Notes: generated by a model from the letters alone, not told the origin. A stretch of DNA of 64,000 nucleotides from Dyella_B acidisoli (GCF_049532895.1 NZ_CP064031.1:3968001-4032000), one strand, 5' to 3'. Numbered from the stretch's first letter, positions 19,137 through 28,638 are shown. Numbers and translations are program-made.

Positions 19137-20486
19137 TCAGCCGATCGCCGCGAGCGCCGCCTGCAAGCGGACCGGTACGCGATGTTCGCCCGAAGCGTGC
19201 AGCCACGGCTCCAATGCGAGTTGTGAAACATCGAGCTGCGGCAGAATTTCGCTACGGAAACGCGCCACCAGCGTATCCTCTTGCCATTCCGGGCGTTGGC
19301 TCAACGTGTACATCGCTGCACGTGCTTCCGCGCCTTCGCCCACACATTCGAAGGGTTTGTGGTCGTGATACTCAAGCAACGCGTCGAAGCCTGCAGCCTG
19401 CGTTTCGTCATCGAGCAAGTTGCGACCAAAGATGGCGAGCAAGCGCGGCTTGGGCAGGAACGGCGCCAGCGCCAGAAACACGAAATGGCACTTCGGACAC
19501 TGTCCGCACCAGCGATCCGCCGGTTTCGGCCCAAGAATCTTGAAGTTGCGGTTGCAGCTGGAAAACGCGTCGAAATACGGCGTTAGCTTGGCGAATGCTC
19601 GCGTGATCGCAAGTTCCGAGTACGGACGCAACAGGGAGCAGTAATCCAGATCCGAGGCAACGTGGGTATGCAGCCAATCGGTAAGCAGTTGCTCGAAAGC
19701 GTAGCCCTTGCTCCACTGATGATTTACTTGCTGCCCTTCGTATTCCAGCGTGGCGGCCGAGGCGGAACGCTCGTTGGCGAAGGCAATGCTGTCGAAACCA
19801 TAGAGCACGGCGGCAACGGCGAGAATCGCCGAGTTCACCGCCGTCACCGGAATATGACCGTTCCAGGCACCGAGCCGGTTCAATTCGAACAAGCCGGGGG
19901 CGAGTTCGCGCTGGATATTGAGCATGGGCAAACCGGTGCGCTCCGCACACGCGGCAATCAACGGCGAATTGCCTACCCAAACCGCGGTCGCCTCGCCACC
20001 GATCTGCTTGATCGCTTCCACGGCAACGAGCGAATCCTTGCCACCACCGATCGGCACCAGCGTGCGCTTGGGAAGATGCAAGGCAGCTGCCTCCACCTTC
20101 CCCGACGGCTCTCCGGAGCGCGGGAACGCAATACGGCCACGCAAGTCCAGGCCATTGCGATAAGCAAATTCGGCCAGGCCGTGCAGGTAGAGTGCCTCGA
20201 GCAAATCCGCCGTGGCATCGTCCAGCGGACCATCGGCCACTTCGATCTTCGGTGGCACACCCGCCTTGTAGTAGCTCACACCCGCTATGTAATGCAGCAG
20301 CCTGAGCGCGGCATTGAACGCGTGTTTGCGTTCGGGCGTCAGTGCAGGCGGCGCGGGGAAGCGCACCCGCTCGATCAACTCCTCGCCCTGGTCGAAGGCG
20401 TAGACCAACTCAGCCACGCCGTCGGCGTAGCTGTGGCGTACGAAGCGGAAGACCTGGGTCAGGCGGGGTTGGATCGGGTGGGTCAC
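19137..20486 (-). CDS. murL: UDP-MurNAc-L-Ala-L-Glu epimerase (MurL)
   Basis: A 449-residue protein with an ATP-pyrophosphatase-like PP-loop GGGKDS at 147-152 and a downstream CGQCPKCHF cysteine cluster (about 340), the pattern of MurL. The enzyme uses ATP to epimerise the terminal L-Glu of UDP-MurNAc-L-Ala-L-Glu to D-Glu, replacing glutamate racemase plus ordinary MurD in peptidoglycan synthesis. The start is GTG (20486). The gene precedes murD2 with a one-base gap, so both are cotranslated. Confidence 0.88.
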   Translation of the reverse strand: MTHPIQPRLTQVFRFVRHSYADGVAELVYAFDQGEELIERVRFPAPPALTPERKHAFNAALRLLHYIAGVSYYKAGVPPKIEVADGPLDDATADLLEALYLHGLAEFAYRNGLDLRGRIAFPRSGEPSGKVEAAALHLPKRTLVPIGGGKDSLVAVEAIKQIGGEATAVWVGNSPLIAACAERTGLPMLNIQRELAPGLFELNRLGAWNGHIPVTAVNSAILAVAAVLYGFDSIAFANERSASAATLEYEGQQVNHQWSKGYAFEQLLTDWLHTHVASDLDYCSLLRPYSELAITRAFAKLTPYFDAFSSCNRNFKILGPKPADRWCGQCPKCHFVFLALAPFLPKPRLLAIFGRNLLDDETQAAGFDALLEYHDHKPFECVGEGAEARAAMYTLSQRPEWQEDTLVARFRSEILPQLDVSQLALEPWLHASGEHRVPVRLQAALAAIG

Positions 20487-20526
20487 TCAGAAACTCCAAA
20501 CTGTCTTTAACTTTCTCGCGAGGCTG

Positions 20527-20563
20527 CCCCTCACTTCAACCCTCTCCCCAGAGGGGAGAGGGT
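20527..20563 (-). repeat. Repeat family B, reverse copy (G-tail interrupted)
   Basis: Hairpin stem CCCTCTCCCC / GGGGAGAGGG is retained, but the tail reads CCCCTCACTTCAACCC, which breaks the third G-run on the complementary strand. It is 40 bases upstream of the murL start. Confidence 0.85.
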
Positions 20564-20586
20564 GCTGGATATGGCAACTTCGCGCT

Positions 20587-20967
20587 CTACTCCCTCTCCC
20601 CTCCGGGGAGAGGGTTGGGGTGAGGGGCCACACTCGCGAGAGCCTCCAAAATCACCTCAAGCACCGCGTAAGTATTCGTCAAAACATCATTGTTCCAAAA
20701 TCGCAGCACGCGATAACCAAGTGTCTCTAACCGTTGCGTGCGGTATGCATCCTCTTGCATCTGCTCCGCGTGCTGCCCACCATCCAGTTCGACAATTAAT
20801 CTCGCATCCGAACAGACGAAATCGACAATATAACGATCAATTTCATGCTGCCGGCGGAACCTGTATCCAGACAGCGGCCGACCACGCAGGTGATACCACA
20901 TCAATCGCTCTGCATCAGTCATGCTGCCGCGCAAGTCCCGCGCCTTGCGGACATTCATCCGCTTCAT
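20587..20967 (-). CDS. DUF559 endonuclease-like protein
   Basis: A 126-residue protein of the DUF559 group (PD-(D/E)XK fold, related to Vsr-type nucleases). Visible motifs: LRGSMTDAERLMWYHLR at the N-terminus, then YIVDFVCSDARLIVELDGGQH (written here in family order D...ELDGGQH, residues about 45-70) carrying the catalytic Asp and Glu, and VLRFWNNDVL. The final residues APHPNPLPGGERE are encoded by a family B repeat, so the natural C-terminus was probably extended by repeat insertion. AAAGGA precedes the ATG. The gene stands alone between inverted copies of the repeat (20590 and 21001), suggesting it moved or was captured with them. Confidence 0.8.
   Translation of the reverse strand: MKRMNVRKARDLRGSMTDAERLMWYHLRGRPLSGYRFRRQHEIDRYIVDFVCSDARLIVELDGGQHAEQMQEDAYRTQRLETLGYRVLRFWNNDVLTNTYAVLEVILEALASVAPHPNPLPGGERE
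20590..20627 (+). repeat. Repeat family B, forward copy overlapping the DUF559 3' end
   Basis: Full unit with intact hairpin and four G-runs on the plus strand. Read on the minus strand it encodes the PHPNPLPGGER tail of the DUF559 protein. Confidence 0.9.
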
Positions 20968-21000
20968 CCCTGAGTTCCTTTCTACATCTGGCGAGGTTGA

Positions 21001-21038
21001 CCCCTCACCCCAGCCCTCTCCCCGAAGGGGAGAGGGAG
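21001..21038 (-). repeat. Repeat family B, reverse copy
   Basis: Full reverse unit ending 13 bases before the LysC-LysA stop, so it is in sense orientation at the 3' end of that minus-strand gene. With the forward copy at 20590 it brackets the DUF559 gene. Confidence 0.9.
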
Positions 21039-21051
21039 CTAAAGTGCGGCG

Positions 21052-23664
21052 TCACTCGATGACGATCTCTTCCGCCTCATCCCGCAGATTGTACGGCGAG
21101 GACATCACCTTTCCGTAAGCGCCAGCCTGGGCAACCAGCACCACGTCGCCCTCCTGGGCTTCCGGCAGGCGGCGGTCCGAACCGATCACGTCGCCGCTTT
21201 CGCAGATCGGGCCGACTACCTGGTAGAGCGCGGTGGCCGGCTCGTCCAGGCGCGTGAGGTTCACAATCTCGTGCCAGGCGTCGTAAAGCGCCGGACGGAT
21301 CAGGCTGTTCATGCCCGTATCCACGCCGAGATAACGCCACGAACCCTTACCCTTCTGTTGCGTCACGCGAGTGATCAGCACGCCCGCATCAGCGACCAGA
21401 TAACGTCCCGGCTCCATCCACAACTGGTAATGCGGATAAGCCGCCTTGACCTTGCGCAGCGTTTCTTCGAGCGCTGCGATGTCGAGCTGCGCCTCACCGG
21501 GATGCGAAGGCACGCCGAGACCGCCGCCGATATCGAGAAAAGCGACGCTACCGATGCGTTCAGCGATGGTCGCCAGCTGGCTGTACACCTCGCTCCAATG
21601 CTTGACGTCGAGAATGCCTGAACCCAGATGCGCATGCAGACCACGCACAGTGACGCCATGCGCATCGGCCAGGCGCAGGAACGCATCGAGCTGATCTACC
21701 GGCAAACCGAATTTGCTGCCGCTGCCGCCGGTGCGCACTTTTTCGTGATGGCCCAGGCCGCGCCCAAGATCCAGACGCAGCACGATTTCGCGCCCGCGGA
21801 ACACATCGCCCCAATGCTCCAACGGATAGAGCGAATCCAGCGACACGGTGGCACGCGTGGTGAATGCCCACGCGTAATCTTCGCGCGGCGCGAAGTTGGG
21901 CGTGAACAGCAGCGGCGCCGATTCGGGCACCACTGCCATCACCGCTTTCAGTTCGCCGGGCGACACGCACTCGAAACCGAAACCTTCTTCGGCGAGTGCG
22001 CGCAGGATGGCCGGATGCGTATTGGCTTTCACTGCGTAATGCAGGCGATCCACTGCGCCGAGTGTCTTCAGCGCACGCGCCTGCTTGCGCACGGTCGGCA
22101 AGTGATAAACGTAGCGCGGCGTAGCTTCAGCACCGAGCGCAAGCAAACGCTCACGCTCTTGCATGCGCCACCAGGCATCGCTTGCGGCAATCGTTTCACC
22201 GCTGCCGTATAGGCTTTGCCAGCTCGGCCCGAACAAGGCACTGTCATCGGTACGCAAGGCGCCAGCAGCAATCAGCATTTCGTGCAGGCGTGGCACCAGT
22301 TCGTCCACCACGCTCTCGTCGACCACGAAAGTGAGGTTGAGATTGTTGGACGACTGCGAAATCAGGTGCACGCGCAACTGGCCGAACTCCGCCAGCACAC
22401 CGGACAAGGTATGAAGCATCGAACGCATGCCGCGGCCAACCATGGTGATCGCCGCACACGGCGCAATCACCTTGACGCGGCAAACCTTGGCCAGATCGCT
22501 GGCGAGCGCGGCGATGGCATCGGAATCGAGCAGGTTTTCGGTGGGGTCCAGCGAAACGGTGACGTTGGTTTCCGCCGAACTGATCAAGTCCACCGACAAG
22601 CCGTGCTGCTTGAAATGCGCAAACACGTCGGCAAGAAAACCGACCTGCTGCCACATGCCCACCGACTCCATCGAAATCAGCGTGATGCCTTTGCGCGCGC
22701 TGATCGCTTTGACACTGGGCGCGTGCTCGCGCACTTCCGGACCGATCACGGTGCCTTCAAGTTCCGGACGATTCGTATCCTTGATCAGCATCGGCACACG
22801 CGGCTCGCGCAACGGCGAGAGGCAGCGCGGATGCAGCACTTTTGCCCCGGTAGAAGCGATTTCCTGTGCTTCTTCGTAATCAAGTTTCTGCAACAGGCGC
22901 GCACCTTGCACCTGGCGTGGATTGGCGGTGAACATGCCAGCCACGTCAGTCCAGATTTCCACGCGTTGCGCTTTGAGCAATGCGCCGAAATACGATGCCG
23001 ACGTATCCGAACCGCCACGGCCAAGCAGCACGGTGCGGCCTTGCGATTCGCGCGCAATGAAACCTTGGGTTATGAACACTTCGCCCAGCTGCGCCAGACG
23101 TTCGTTCAATGCCGGATCGGGTTTCGCCTCGACCATCGCCGAAAGCAGCTTGGTGCGTTCGTTCTGATTCGGCAGCGCCACCGCGGCCAGACACTCGCGC
23201 GCATCCAGCCACTGCGTGGGCAGATCCGTATGCGAGAGAAACGCCGCACCCAGCGCACTGGACATCAGCTCGCCGTGCGCCTGCACCAGCGCCGACCACG
23301 CGAGCTCACCCATCACCGCCGGACCTTCTTCAGCCAGCTTCGACAGCTCGCGCAAACGCGTGGCCAAGGTATCGGGTACGGACAACTGCATGTGATCGAG
23401 CAGATCGTAGTGACGCTGCGCGATCGCTTTGTATGCCTCGATACGTTTGCCTTTATCTTCCTGGGCGCACAGTTGTTTGAGTGCGTCGGTGATGCCGGTC
23501 AGCGCGGACACGACCACCAGCACGCGCGCGCCTTCGGCACGACGACTGGCAACGAGTTCGCGGATGTTCTGCCAGCGCGGCAGGGTGGCGACACTGGTGC
23601 CGCCAAACTTCATCACGATCCAGGGTGCGCCGGAGGAAAGCGGCGCGGGGGCGTTCGAGGTCAC
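21052..23664 (-). CDS. Bifunctional aspartate kinase / diaminopimelate decarboxylase (LysC-LysA fusion)
   Basis: An 870-residue fusion covering the first and last steps of lysine synthesis. The N-terminal half is an aspartokinase (VMKFGGTSVA near residue 17; two ACT-type regulatory domains about 310-460). The C-terminal half (about 500-870) is a PLP-dependent, fold III diaminopimelate decarboxylase with HYAVKANTHP (Schiff-base Lys), FLDIGGGLGVPSHPGE and PICESGDVIG. The product spans aspartate to aspartyl phosphate, and meso-DAP to lysine. The fusion is typical of Xanthomonadales. I prefer GTG 23664 to the TTG at 23697 because the kinase core starts soon after and AGAGAAA precedes it; the choice is uncertain. 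Confidence 0.92.
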   Translation of the reverse strand: MTSNAPAPLSSGAPWIVMKFGGTSVATLPRWQNIRELVASRRAEGARVLVVVSALTGITDALKQLCAQEDKGKRIEAYKAIAQRHYDLLDHMQLSVPDTLATRLRELSKLAEEGPAVMGELAWSALVQAHGELMSSALGAAFLSHTDLPTQWLDARECLAAVALPNQNERTKLLSAMVEAKPDPALNERLAQLGEVFITQGFIARESQGRTVLLGRGGSDTSASYFGALLKAQRVEIWTDVAGMFTANPRQVQGARLLQKLDYEEAQEIASTGAKVLHPRCLSPLREPRVPMLIKDTNRPELEGTVIGPEVREHAPSVKAISARKGITLISMESVGMWQQVGFLADVFAHFKQHGLSVDLISSAETNVTVSLDPTENLLDSDAIAALASDLAKVCRVKVIAPCAAITMVGRGMRSMLHTLSGVLAEFGQLRVHLISQSSNNLNLTFVVDESVVDELVPRLHEMLIAAGALRTDDSALFGPSWQSLYGSGETIAASDAWWRMQERERLLALGAEATPRYVYHLPTVRKQARALKTLGAVDRLHYAVKANTHPAILRALAEEGFGFECVSPGELKAVMAVVPESAPLLFTPNFAPREDYAWAFTTRATVSLDSLYPLEHWGDVFRGREIVLRLDLGRGLGHHEKVRTGGSGSKFGLPVDQLDAFLRLADAHGVTVRGLHAHLGSGILDVKHWSEVYSQLATIAERIGSVAFLDIGGGLGVPSHPGEAQLDIAALEETLRKVKAAYPHYQLWMEPGRYLVADAGVLITRVTQQKGKGSWRYLGVDTGMNSLIRPALYDAWHEIVNLTRLDEPATALYQVVGPICESGDVIGSDRRLPEAQEGDVVLVAQAGAYGKVMSSPYNLRDEAEEIVIE

Positions 23665-23781
23665 GGTTTCTCTGTCTAGGGTTGCGGGAAAAGTCAATTC
23701 CGCCAGTGTTGCAATGCGTCAGCCGGAATGCAACCGAAAATTCGGCATAGCGTTTGGATGGCTAAATGCCGGCGCGTTTTG

Positions 23782-23916
23782 CCCCCTCTCCCCTCCGGGG
23801 AGAGGGTTGGGGTGAGGGGCCGCCCTCGCGCTGGGAATAAATCGAAGCGTGTCTCTATTGAAGGTTGAGGCCAGCCTTTGCCCCCTCACCTCAATCCTCT
23901 CCCCGGAGGGGTGAGG
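23782..23916. repeat. Repeat family B, forward and reverse copies (inverted pair)
   Basis: A forward unit at 23782-23819 (intact hairpin, four G-runs) and a weaker reverse unit at 23881-23916 (CCTCAATCC breaks one run) flank about 60 unremarkable bases. The reverse unit lies 15 bases beyond the fumarase stop in sense orientation. Confidence 0.88.
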
Positions 23917-23931
23917 AAGAAATACTCGGCA

Positions 23932-25446
23932 TTACTCAACAAACACAGGAATCTTGCCGATTTTCGCCTGCCACTCGCGCGGCCCCGTCTTGTGCACGGA
24001 GGTACCGGCCGAATCCACTGCCACGGTCACCGGCATGTCCTTGACCTCAAATTCGTAGATCGCCTCCATGCCGAGGTCTTCGAACGCCAGCACGCGGCTG
24101 GCCTTGATGGCCTTGGATACGAGATAAGCGGCACCGCCCACGGCCATCAGGTACACCGACTGATGCTTTTTGATGGCGTCGATGGCCGTCGGACCACGCT
24201 CGGCCTTGCCGACCATGCCAAGCAGGCCGGTCTGCGCCAGCACCTGCTCGGTGAACTTGTCCATGCGGGTGGCGGTGGTGGGGCCGGCGGGGCCAACCAC
24301 TTCGTCGCGCACTGGATCGACCGGGCCCACGTAGTAGATAAAGCGTCCCTTGAAATCCACCGGCAGCTTTTCGCCCTTATTCAGCATGTCGACCATGCGC
24401 TTGTGGGCGGCGTCGCGGCCGGTGAGCAACTTGCCGTTGAGAAGCAGCACTTCGCCGGGCTTCCAGTTGGCCACTTCCTCACGCGTGACCATATCCAGGT
24501 TCACGCGACGCCCCTTGGATGAGTCATAGGTGAGCTTGGGCCAATCTTCCAGCGAAGGCGGATCGAGCATCACCGGACCGGAGCCGTCCAGGGTGAAATG
24601 CGCGTGGCGAGTGGCGGCGCAGTTCGGGATCAGCGCCACCGGCAGATTCGCGGCGTGGGTGGGGTAATCCTTGACCTTCACGTCGAGCACGGTGGTGAGA
24701 CCCCCCAGACCCTGCGCGCCGATGCCCAGCGCGTTCACCTTGTCGTACAGCTCCAGGCGCAGTTCCTCGGCACGATTCGACGGGCCGCGGGCGATCAGGT
24801 CCTGGATGTCGATCGGCTCCATCAAGGCCTCTTTCGCCAGCAGCATCGCCTTCTCGGCGGTGCCGCCAATGCCGATACCGAGCATGCCCGGCGGGCACCA
24901 GCCTGCGCCCATGGTCGGCACGGTCTTGAGCACCCAGTCGACGATGGAGTCGGAGGGATTGAGCATTACAAACTTGGACTTGGCCTCGGAACCACCGCCC
25001 TTCGCCGCCACGATCACGTCGACCGTATCGCCAGGAACAATCGAGACGTTGATCACTGCCGGCGTGTTGTCCTTGGTATTGCTGCGCTTGCCGGCCGGAT
25101 CGGCCAGTACGCTTGCGCGCAATTTGTTGTCCGGATGGTTATAGGCGCGGCGGACACCTTCGTTGACCATGTCCTCCACGCTCATCGTGGCATCCCAGCG
25201 CACATTCATGCCGACCTTGAGAAACACCGTCACGATGCCGGTGTCCTGGCACAACGGGCGATGCCCTTCCGCCGACATGCGCGAATTGATCAGGATCTGC
25301 GCCATCGCATCCTTGGCCGCCGGCGATTCCTCGCGCTCATAGGCTTTGGCCAGGTTGGTGATGTAGTCGACCGGGTGGTAGTAGCTGATGTACTGGAGGG
25401 CGTCAGCGACGGACTGAATCAGATCGTCTTGCTTGATGAGGGTCAT
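23932..25446 (-). CDS. Class I fumarate hydratase ([4Fe-4S], FumA/FumB type)
   Basis: A 504-residue enzyme of the TCA cycle that interconverts fumarate and L-malate with an oxygen-labile [4Fe-4S] cluster. Three cluster cysteines are visible in the usual contexts: HRPLCQDTGIV (about 81), GAGWCPPGMLGIGIGG (about 200) and ALIPNCAATRHAHF (about 290). The C-terminal beta domain (VVGPAGPTTATRMDKF, about 390) is present. I chose the ATG at 25446 (MTLIKQDDL), which gives the normal family length; the upstream ATGs add residues unlike the family. Single gene. Confidence 0.93.
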   Translation of the reverse strand: MTLIKQDDLIQSVADALQYISYYHPVDYITNLAKAYEREESPAAKDAMAQILINSRMSAEGHRPLCQDTGIVTVFLKVGMNVRWDATMSVEDMVNEGVRRAYNHPDNKLRASVLADPAGKRSNTKDNTPAVINVSIVPGDTVDVIVAAKGGGSEAKSKFVMLNPSDSIVDWVLKTVPTMGAGWCPPGMLGIGIGGTAEKAMLLAKEALMEPIDIQDLIARGPSNRAEELRLELYDKVNALGIGAQGLGGLTTVLDVKVKDYPTHAANLPVALIPNCAATRHAHFTLDGSGPVMLDPPSLEDWPKLTYDSSKGRRVNLDMVTREEVANWKPGEVLLLNGKLLTGRDAAHKRMVDMLNKGEKLPVDFKGRFIYYVGPVDPVRDEVVGPAGPTTATRMDKFTEQVLAQTGLLGMVGKAERGPTAIDAIKKHQSVYLMAVGGAAYLVSKAIKASRVLAFEDLGMEAIYEFEVKDMPVTVAVDSAGTSVHKTGPREWQAKIGKIPVFVE

Positions 25447-25532
25447 GGCGTTGGCTTCGACTGGGGAACGATACCTGGCCATGTATCGGCCAGACACAAC
25501 GCCCTATTGTGCCCCAATCCGGCCTTGCGGAT

Positions 25533-25562
25533 AAAAAAGCGGCCGCGCAAGGCGGCCGCAAA
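25533..25562 (-). terminator. Rho-independent terminator after the barrel gene
   Basis: On the minus strand a GC-only stem (GCGGCCG / CGGCCGC, loop CTTGC) is followed by CTTTTTTAT. It lies 20 bases past the stop of the outer-membrane barrel gene and before fumarase. Confidence 0.85.
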
Positions 25563-25582
25563 AGAGTGGAGAACGCCTTGAA

Positions 25583-26200
25583 TCAGAAGCGGTATTCGGC
25601 CTGAAGCGAGTACATGCCGATGCGGGTGTTCTTGGTGACGACGTCATTCTCCGGCACGCGATACGTGTCGTAGGCGAGGCCGAGGCTGAAGTTCTTGTTG
25701 AAGTTGTAGCCGCCGCCGAAGCCAAAATATTCGCCCGTGCGGGTGACGGCATCGCGACCGAACTGGTTGCCGTAGTCGCTCAGCAAGCGGACTTCGTAAA
25801 GGCTGCGGGCGCGGAACCAGCCGGCGCGGGCGTCGACATACCAATGCTCGTCAATGTTGTAGTTGAGGTTTCCGCCAAGCAGCCAACCACGCGTCTGCAC
25901 CTGGTCACGCTCTGTGCCGACAGAAGGATAGACGACGCGTGCATTGGCATTGCCAAGAAAGCCGTAACCGACTTCCACACCGTAATCCACCACACTGTTC
26001 CAGCGATAGCCAACGCGCAATGCGCCAGCCTTACCCGTCTTGCTGAAGCTGTTATCTGCATAGCCCGAGAACGGATTGCTACCGCTGTAGTGCGAAGCAC
26101 CACCATTGGCGTTGACGAATAAATTGCCGTCACCGGCAAAAGCGGCGGATGAAACCGTGCCCACCGCCAAAGCAGCGGCGATGATTGCGAACTTGCGCAT
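25583..26200 (-). CDS. Outer-membrane beta-barrel protein (OmpA/OmpW-like small barrel)
   Basis: A 205-residue secreted protein: signal peptide 1-22 (MRKFAIIAAALAVGTVSSAAFA), then alternating hydrophobic/polar strands of an eight-stranded barrel (ALRVGYRWNSVVDYGVEVGYGF, in pieces; NLNYNIDEHWYVDARAGWF; FGFGGGYNFNKNFSLGLAYD) ending in an outer-membrane terminal strand YSLQAEYRF with C-terminal Phe. No OmpA periplasmic domain is present. AAGGAG seven bases before ATG 26200 fixes the start. Function probably structural or a small pore; not assignable further. Confidence 0.85.
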   Translation of the reverse strand: MRKFAIIAAALAVGTVSSAAFAGDGNLFVNANGGASHYSGSNPFSGYADNSFSKTGKAGALRVGYRWNSVVDYGVEVGYGFLGNANARVVYPSVGTERDQVQTRGWLLGGNLNYNIDEHWYVDARAGWFRARSLYEVRLLSDYGNQFGRDAVTRTGEYFGFGGGYNFNKNFSLGLAYDTYRVPENDVVTKNTRIGMYSLQAEYRF

Positions 26201-26706
26201 CAGTAAACTCCTTAGAGGTTTTATGGGATTCCGTCGGTCGAACCGCACGAATGGGGAAAGCGGTTTCGAGCGTAAAAATTTTGCAAACGGTAACGAATTG
26301 CTTCGCCGATGCCTAAAGAGATTTCTTCTACTTAGGTAGGGTTTTTCTCACGTAATCCGTCTTGCGCAAAACGCAAACACATTCGTACAAATATCTCGAT
26401 GGTTGCGGACTACATGCACAGGCTCGATGTTTCGTTAGATCGATGAAAGCGCTTGAGAATTCGATGTCTCATGAAATCTTCCATTGCCTACATGCAACTC
26501 AGGCACTTCCAGGTTTCGCTTTAGCGCTATAGGCTCCCAATTAGCGGCTCGATGCCGGTCGTCAGGGGAGACGGACGACGTCCGCTGGGAAGAGGAATTT
26601 TTCAGCCACATGCGCAACGACTTTCGTGCGGATGAGGCAAAGGTGTTTGCTTCCAGCCTTTGCTACACGTGCGCACACGTCGTTGTGCTCATTCGGGAGG
26701 AGCAAC
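26201..26706. other. Divergent intergenic region between barrel and protease genes
   Basis: About 500 bases between two divergently transcribed genes. I find no gene, terminator or repeat that I can support; it presumably holds both promoters. GGGAGG at 26696-26701 is the ribosome site of the protease gene. Confidence 0.6.
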
Positions 26707-28638
26707 ATGTTTGCAAAGCTGCATCGCAAGTCGCTTTCGTTGTCCCTTGGCCTGTTGTTGACCGGTGTCAGCGCCGGCGCGTGGGCCGCACAGGCTGCAC
26801 CTGCTGTGGATGCAGGTGTCGCACCAAGCAATCAAAACGTTCACGTCACACTGTTTCTGAAGCTGCATAACGAAGCAGCACTCGAAAGCTACATTCAAGA
26901 AACCGTCACGCCTGGCAGCCCGCACTACCGGCAATTCCTCACTACCAGCCAGTTCGCGCAGCAATACGGCGCCACCGATGCGGAGATCGCTCGCGTACAG
27001 TCGTACCTTCGCAGTCAGGGACTGAGCAGTGAAGTGCTACCGAGCCATCTGGCGATTCGCACCAGCGGCACCTTGGCGCAATACGGCAATCTGTTTCAGA
27101 CGTCTATCCATAATTACGTGTCGCGTGACAACGGACGCAGCTTCCACAAACCGTCCTCGACGCCGCAGCTGCCTTCGGCCATCGCTGACGTGGTAGACGT
27201 CGCGACCGGTCTAAGCAACGAGAAGGCCTATCGTCCGCATCACGTTTCGATGCCGGCATTCACTTCATTCGGCGCGGCGAATGCGAAGACGAATGCATTG
27301 GCTGCAAAGAGCTCCGGCAGCTCGGGCGGCAATCCCACAGCGTCGGGCGTGCCTGGCCAGTACACGGTGGGTGACGTCGCCAACTTCTACGATATCAATC
27401 CGCTCTATCAACGCGGCATCGTCGGCAATGGCTCGACCACCTGCATCGTGACGCTGTCGAACTTCTATCCCAGCGACGCGACTGCTTATTGGTCGGATAT
27501 TGGTCTCACGACCAAGCCCAATCGCATTACGCTCGTGCCCGTGGATGGTGGTGGAGCCATCGATGGCGGTAGCGGTGAAACTTCCATTGACGTCGAACAA
27601 GCGGGCGGCATTGCTCCGTATGCGGACGTGATCGTTTACCACGCACCGAACGCCGGCAACGGGTTCGTCGACGCATTCGCGCAATCGGTCACGGACAACA
27701 CCTGCGACAGCATCTCCACCAGCTGGGGTTCACCGGAGATCTTCAATTTCGCGGCGCTGAACGTGACCGGAGCAAGCAATACCGATACCACCGATGTCGG
27801 CGACCTTCGCGCATTCCACAAGATTTTCCTGGAAGCTGCCGTGCAAGGACAATCGCTGTTCGCCGCATCGGGCGACTCTGGGGCGTATGACACGGTACGC
27901 GGTCTGGGCGTCGGTACCGGCGCGGGCCAATTCACGGCGCCACTCACTGTCGATTCGCCAGCCTCCGATCCCTTCATCACTGCAGCCGGCGGCACCACCA
28001 CACCGTTCAATTATTCATTCGGCACAGGTCCGACCCAATCCATCACACAGGAAAGCGTGTGGGGCTGGGATTATCTGCAGAACTACTTTGACACCTACAT
28101 CGGCAAGGGTGTGGTGAATCTGTTTTCCTCGGGCGGTGGCGGCGGTGTAAGCGTGTATTGGCATACGCCGTTCTATCAGGCTTTCACGCACGGCATCCGC
28201 CGCAGCGAAAAGGATCAATCACTGGTCTACAACGACCCCAGTGCCGGTCCCACTACGCTGCTGAAACTGCCGGGCCATTTCGAAGGCCGCAATGTGCCGG
28301 ATATTTCGCTGAATGCCGACCCCGAAACGGGCTACGTCTTTGTATCAACCGTTGATGGCGGCCTGGCTTCCGGTGAAGGCGGCACCAGCTTCGTAGCACC
28401 TCAGCTCAACGGCATCACCGCGCTGCTGGTGCAGAGCTCGGGCCACCGTATCGGCCTGTGGAATCCGCAGGTGTACTTCCTCCAGGACATCTTCGGCTAC
28501 GGCTGGTTCTCGCCGTTCAAGAGCGTTCGTGCCGGCGACAACTGGTTCTACTACGGTGCGCCGCACTACAACCAGGGCGCAGGTATCGGTGCGCTGGATG
28601 TAGCGAATCTGGATGTGTTCTTGCGTAGCGGCTTTTAA
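26707..28638 (+). CDS. Secreted S53 serine-carboxyl peptidase (sedolisin/pseudomonalisin type)
   Basis: A 643-residue preproenzyme: signal peptide (about 1-24, LGLLLTGVSAGAWA), a Pro-kumamolisin activation prodomain (about 40-185, with VTPGSPHYRQFLTTSQFAQQYG in pieces) and the S53 catalytic domain (about 215-643). The catalytic set is complete: Glu291 and Asp295 (GETSIDVE), oxyanion Asp390 (SGDSG) and nucleophile Ser561 (GGTSFVAPQ). Such enzymes act at acid pH outside the cell after self-cleavage of the prodomain. GGGAGG upstream places the start at 26707. A short CCCTCCCCC hairpin without a T-run follows the stop at 28652-28676. Confidence 0.93.
   Translation: MFAKLHRKSLSLSLGLLLTGVSAGAWAAQAAPAVDAGVAPSNQNVHVTLFLKLHNEAALESYIQETVTPGSPHYRQFLTTSQFAQQYGATDAEIARVQSYLRSQGLSSEVLPSHLAIRTSGTLAQYGNLFQTSIHNYVSRDNGRSFHKPSSTPQLPSAIADVVDVATGLSNEKAYRPHHVSMPAFTSFGAANAKTNALAAKSSGSSGGNPTASGVPGQYTVGDVANFYDINPLYQRGIVGNGSTTCIVTLSNFYPSDATAYWSDIGLTTKPNRITLVPVDGGGAIDGGSGETSIDVEQAGGIAPYADVIVYHAPNAGNGFVDAFAQSVTDNTCDSISTSWGSPEIFNFAALNVTGASNTDTTDVGDLRAFHKIFLEAAVQGQSLFAASGDSGAYDTVRGLGVGTGAGQFTAPLTVDSPASDPFITAAGGTTTPFNYSFGTGPTQSITQESVWGWDYLQNYFDTYIGKGVVNLFSSGGGGGVSVYWHTPFYQAFTHGIRRSEKDQSLVYNDPSAGPTTLLKLPGHFEGRNVPDISLNADPETGYVFVSTVDGGLASGEGGTSFVAPQLNGITALLVQSSGHRIGLWNPQVYFLQDIFGYGWFSPFKSVRAGDNWFYYGAPHYNQGAGIGALDVANLDVFLRSGF

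Noticed and set aside
24598..25581. Open frame of 327 codons antisense to fumarase
   Set aside because: Shadow of a clear class I fumarase; composition is His/Arg-rich and no motif is seen.
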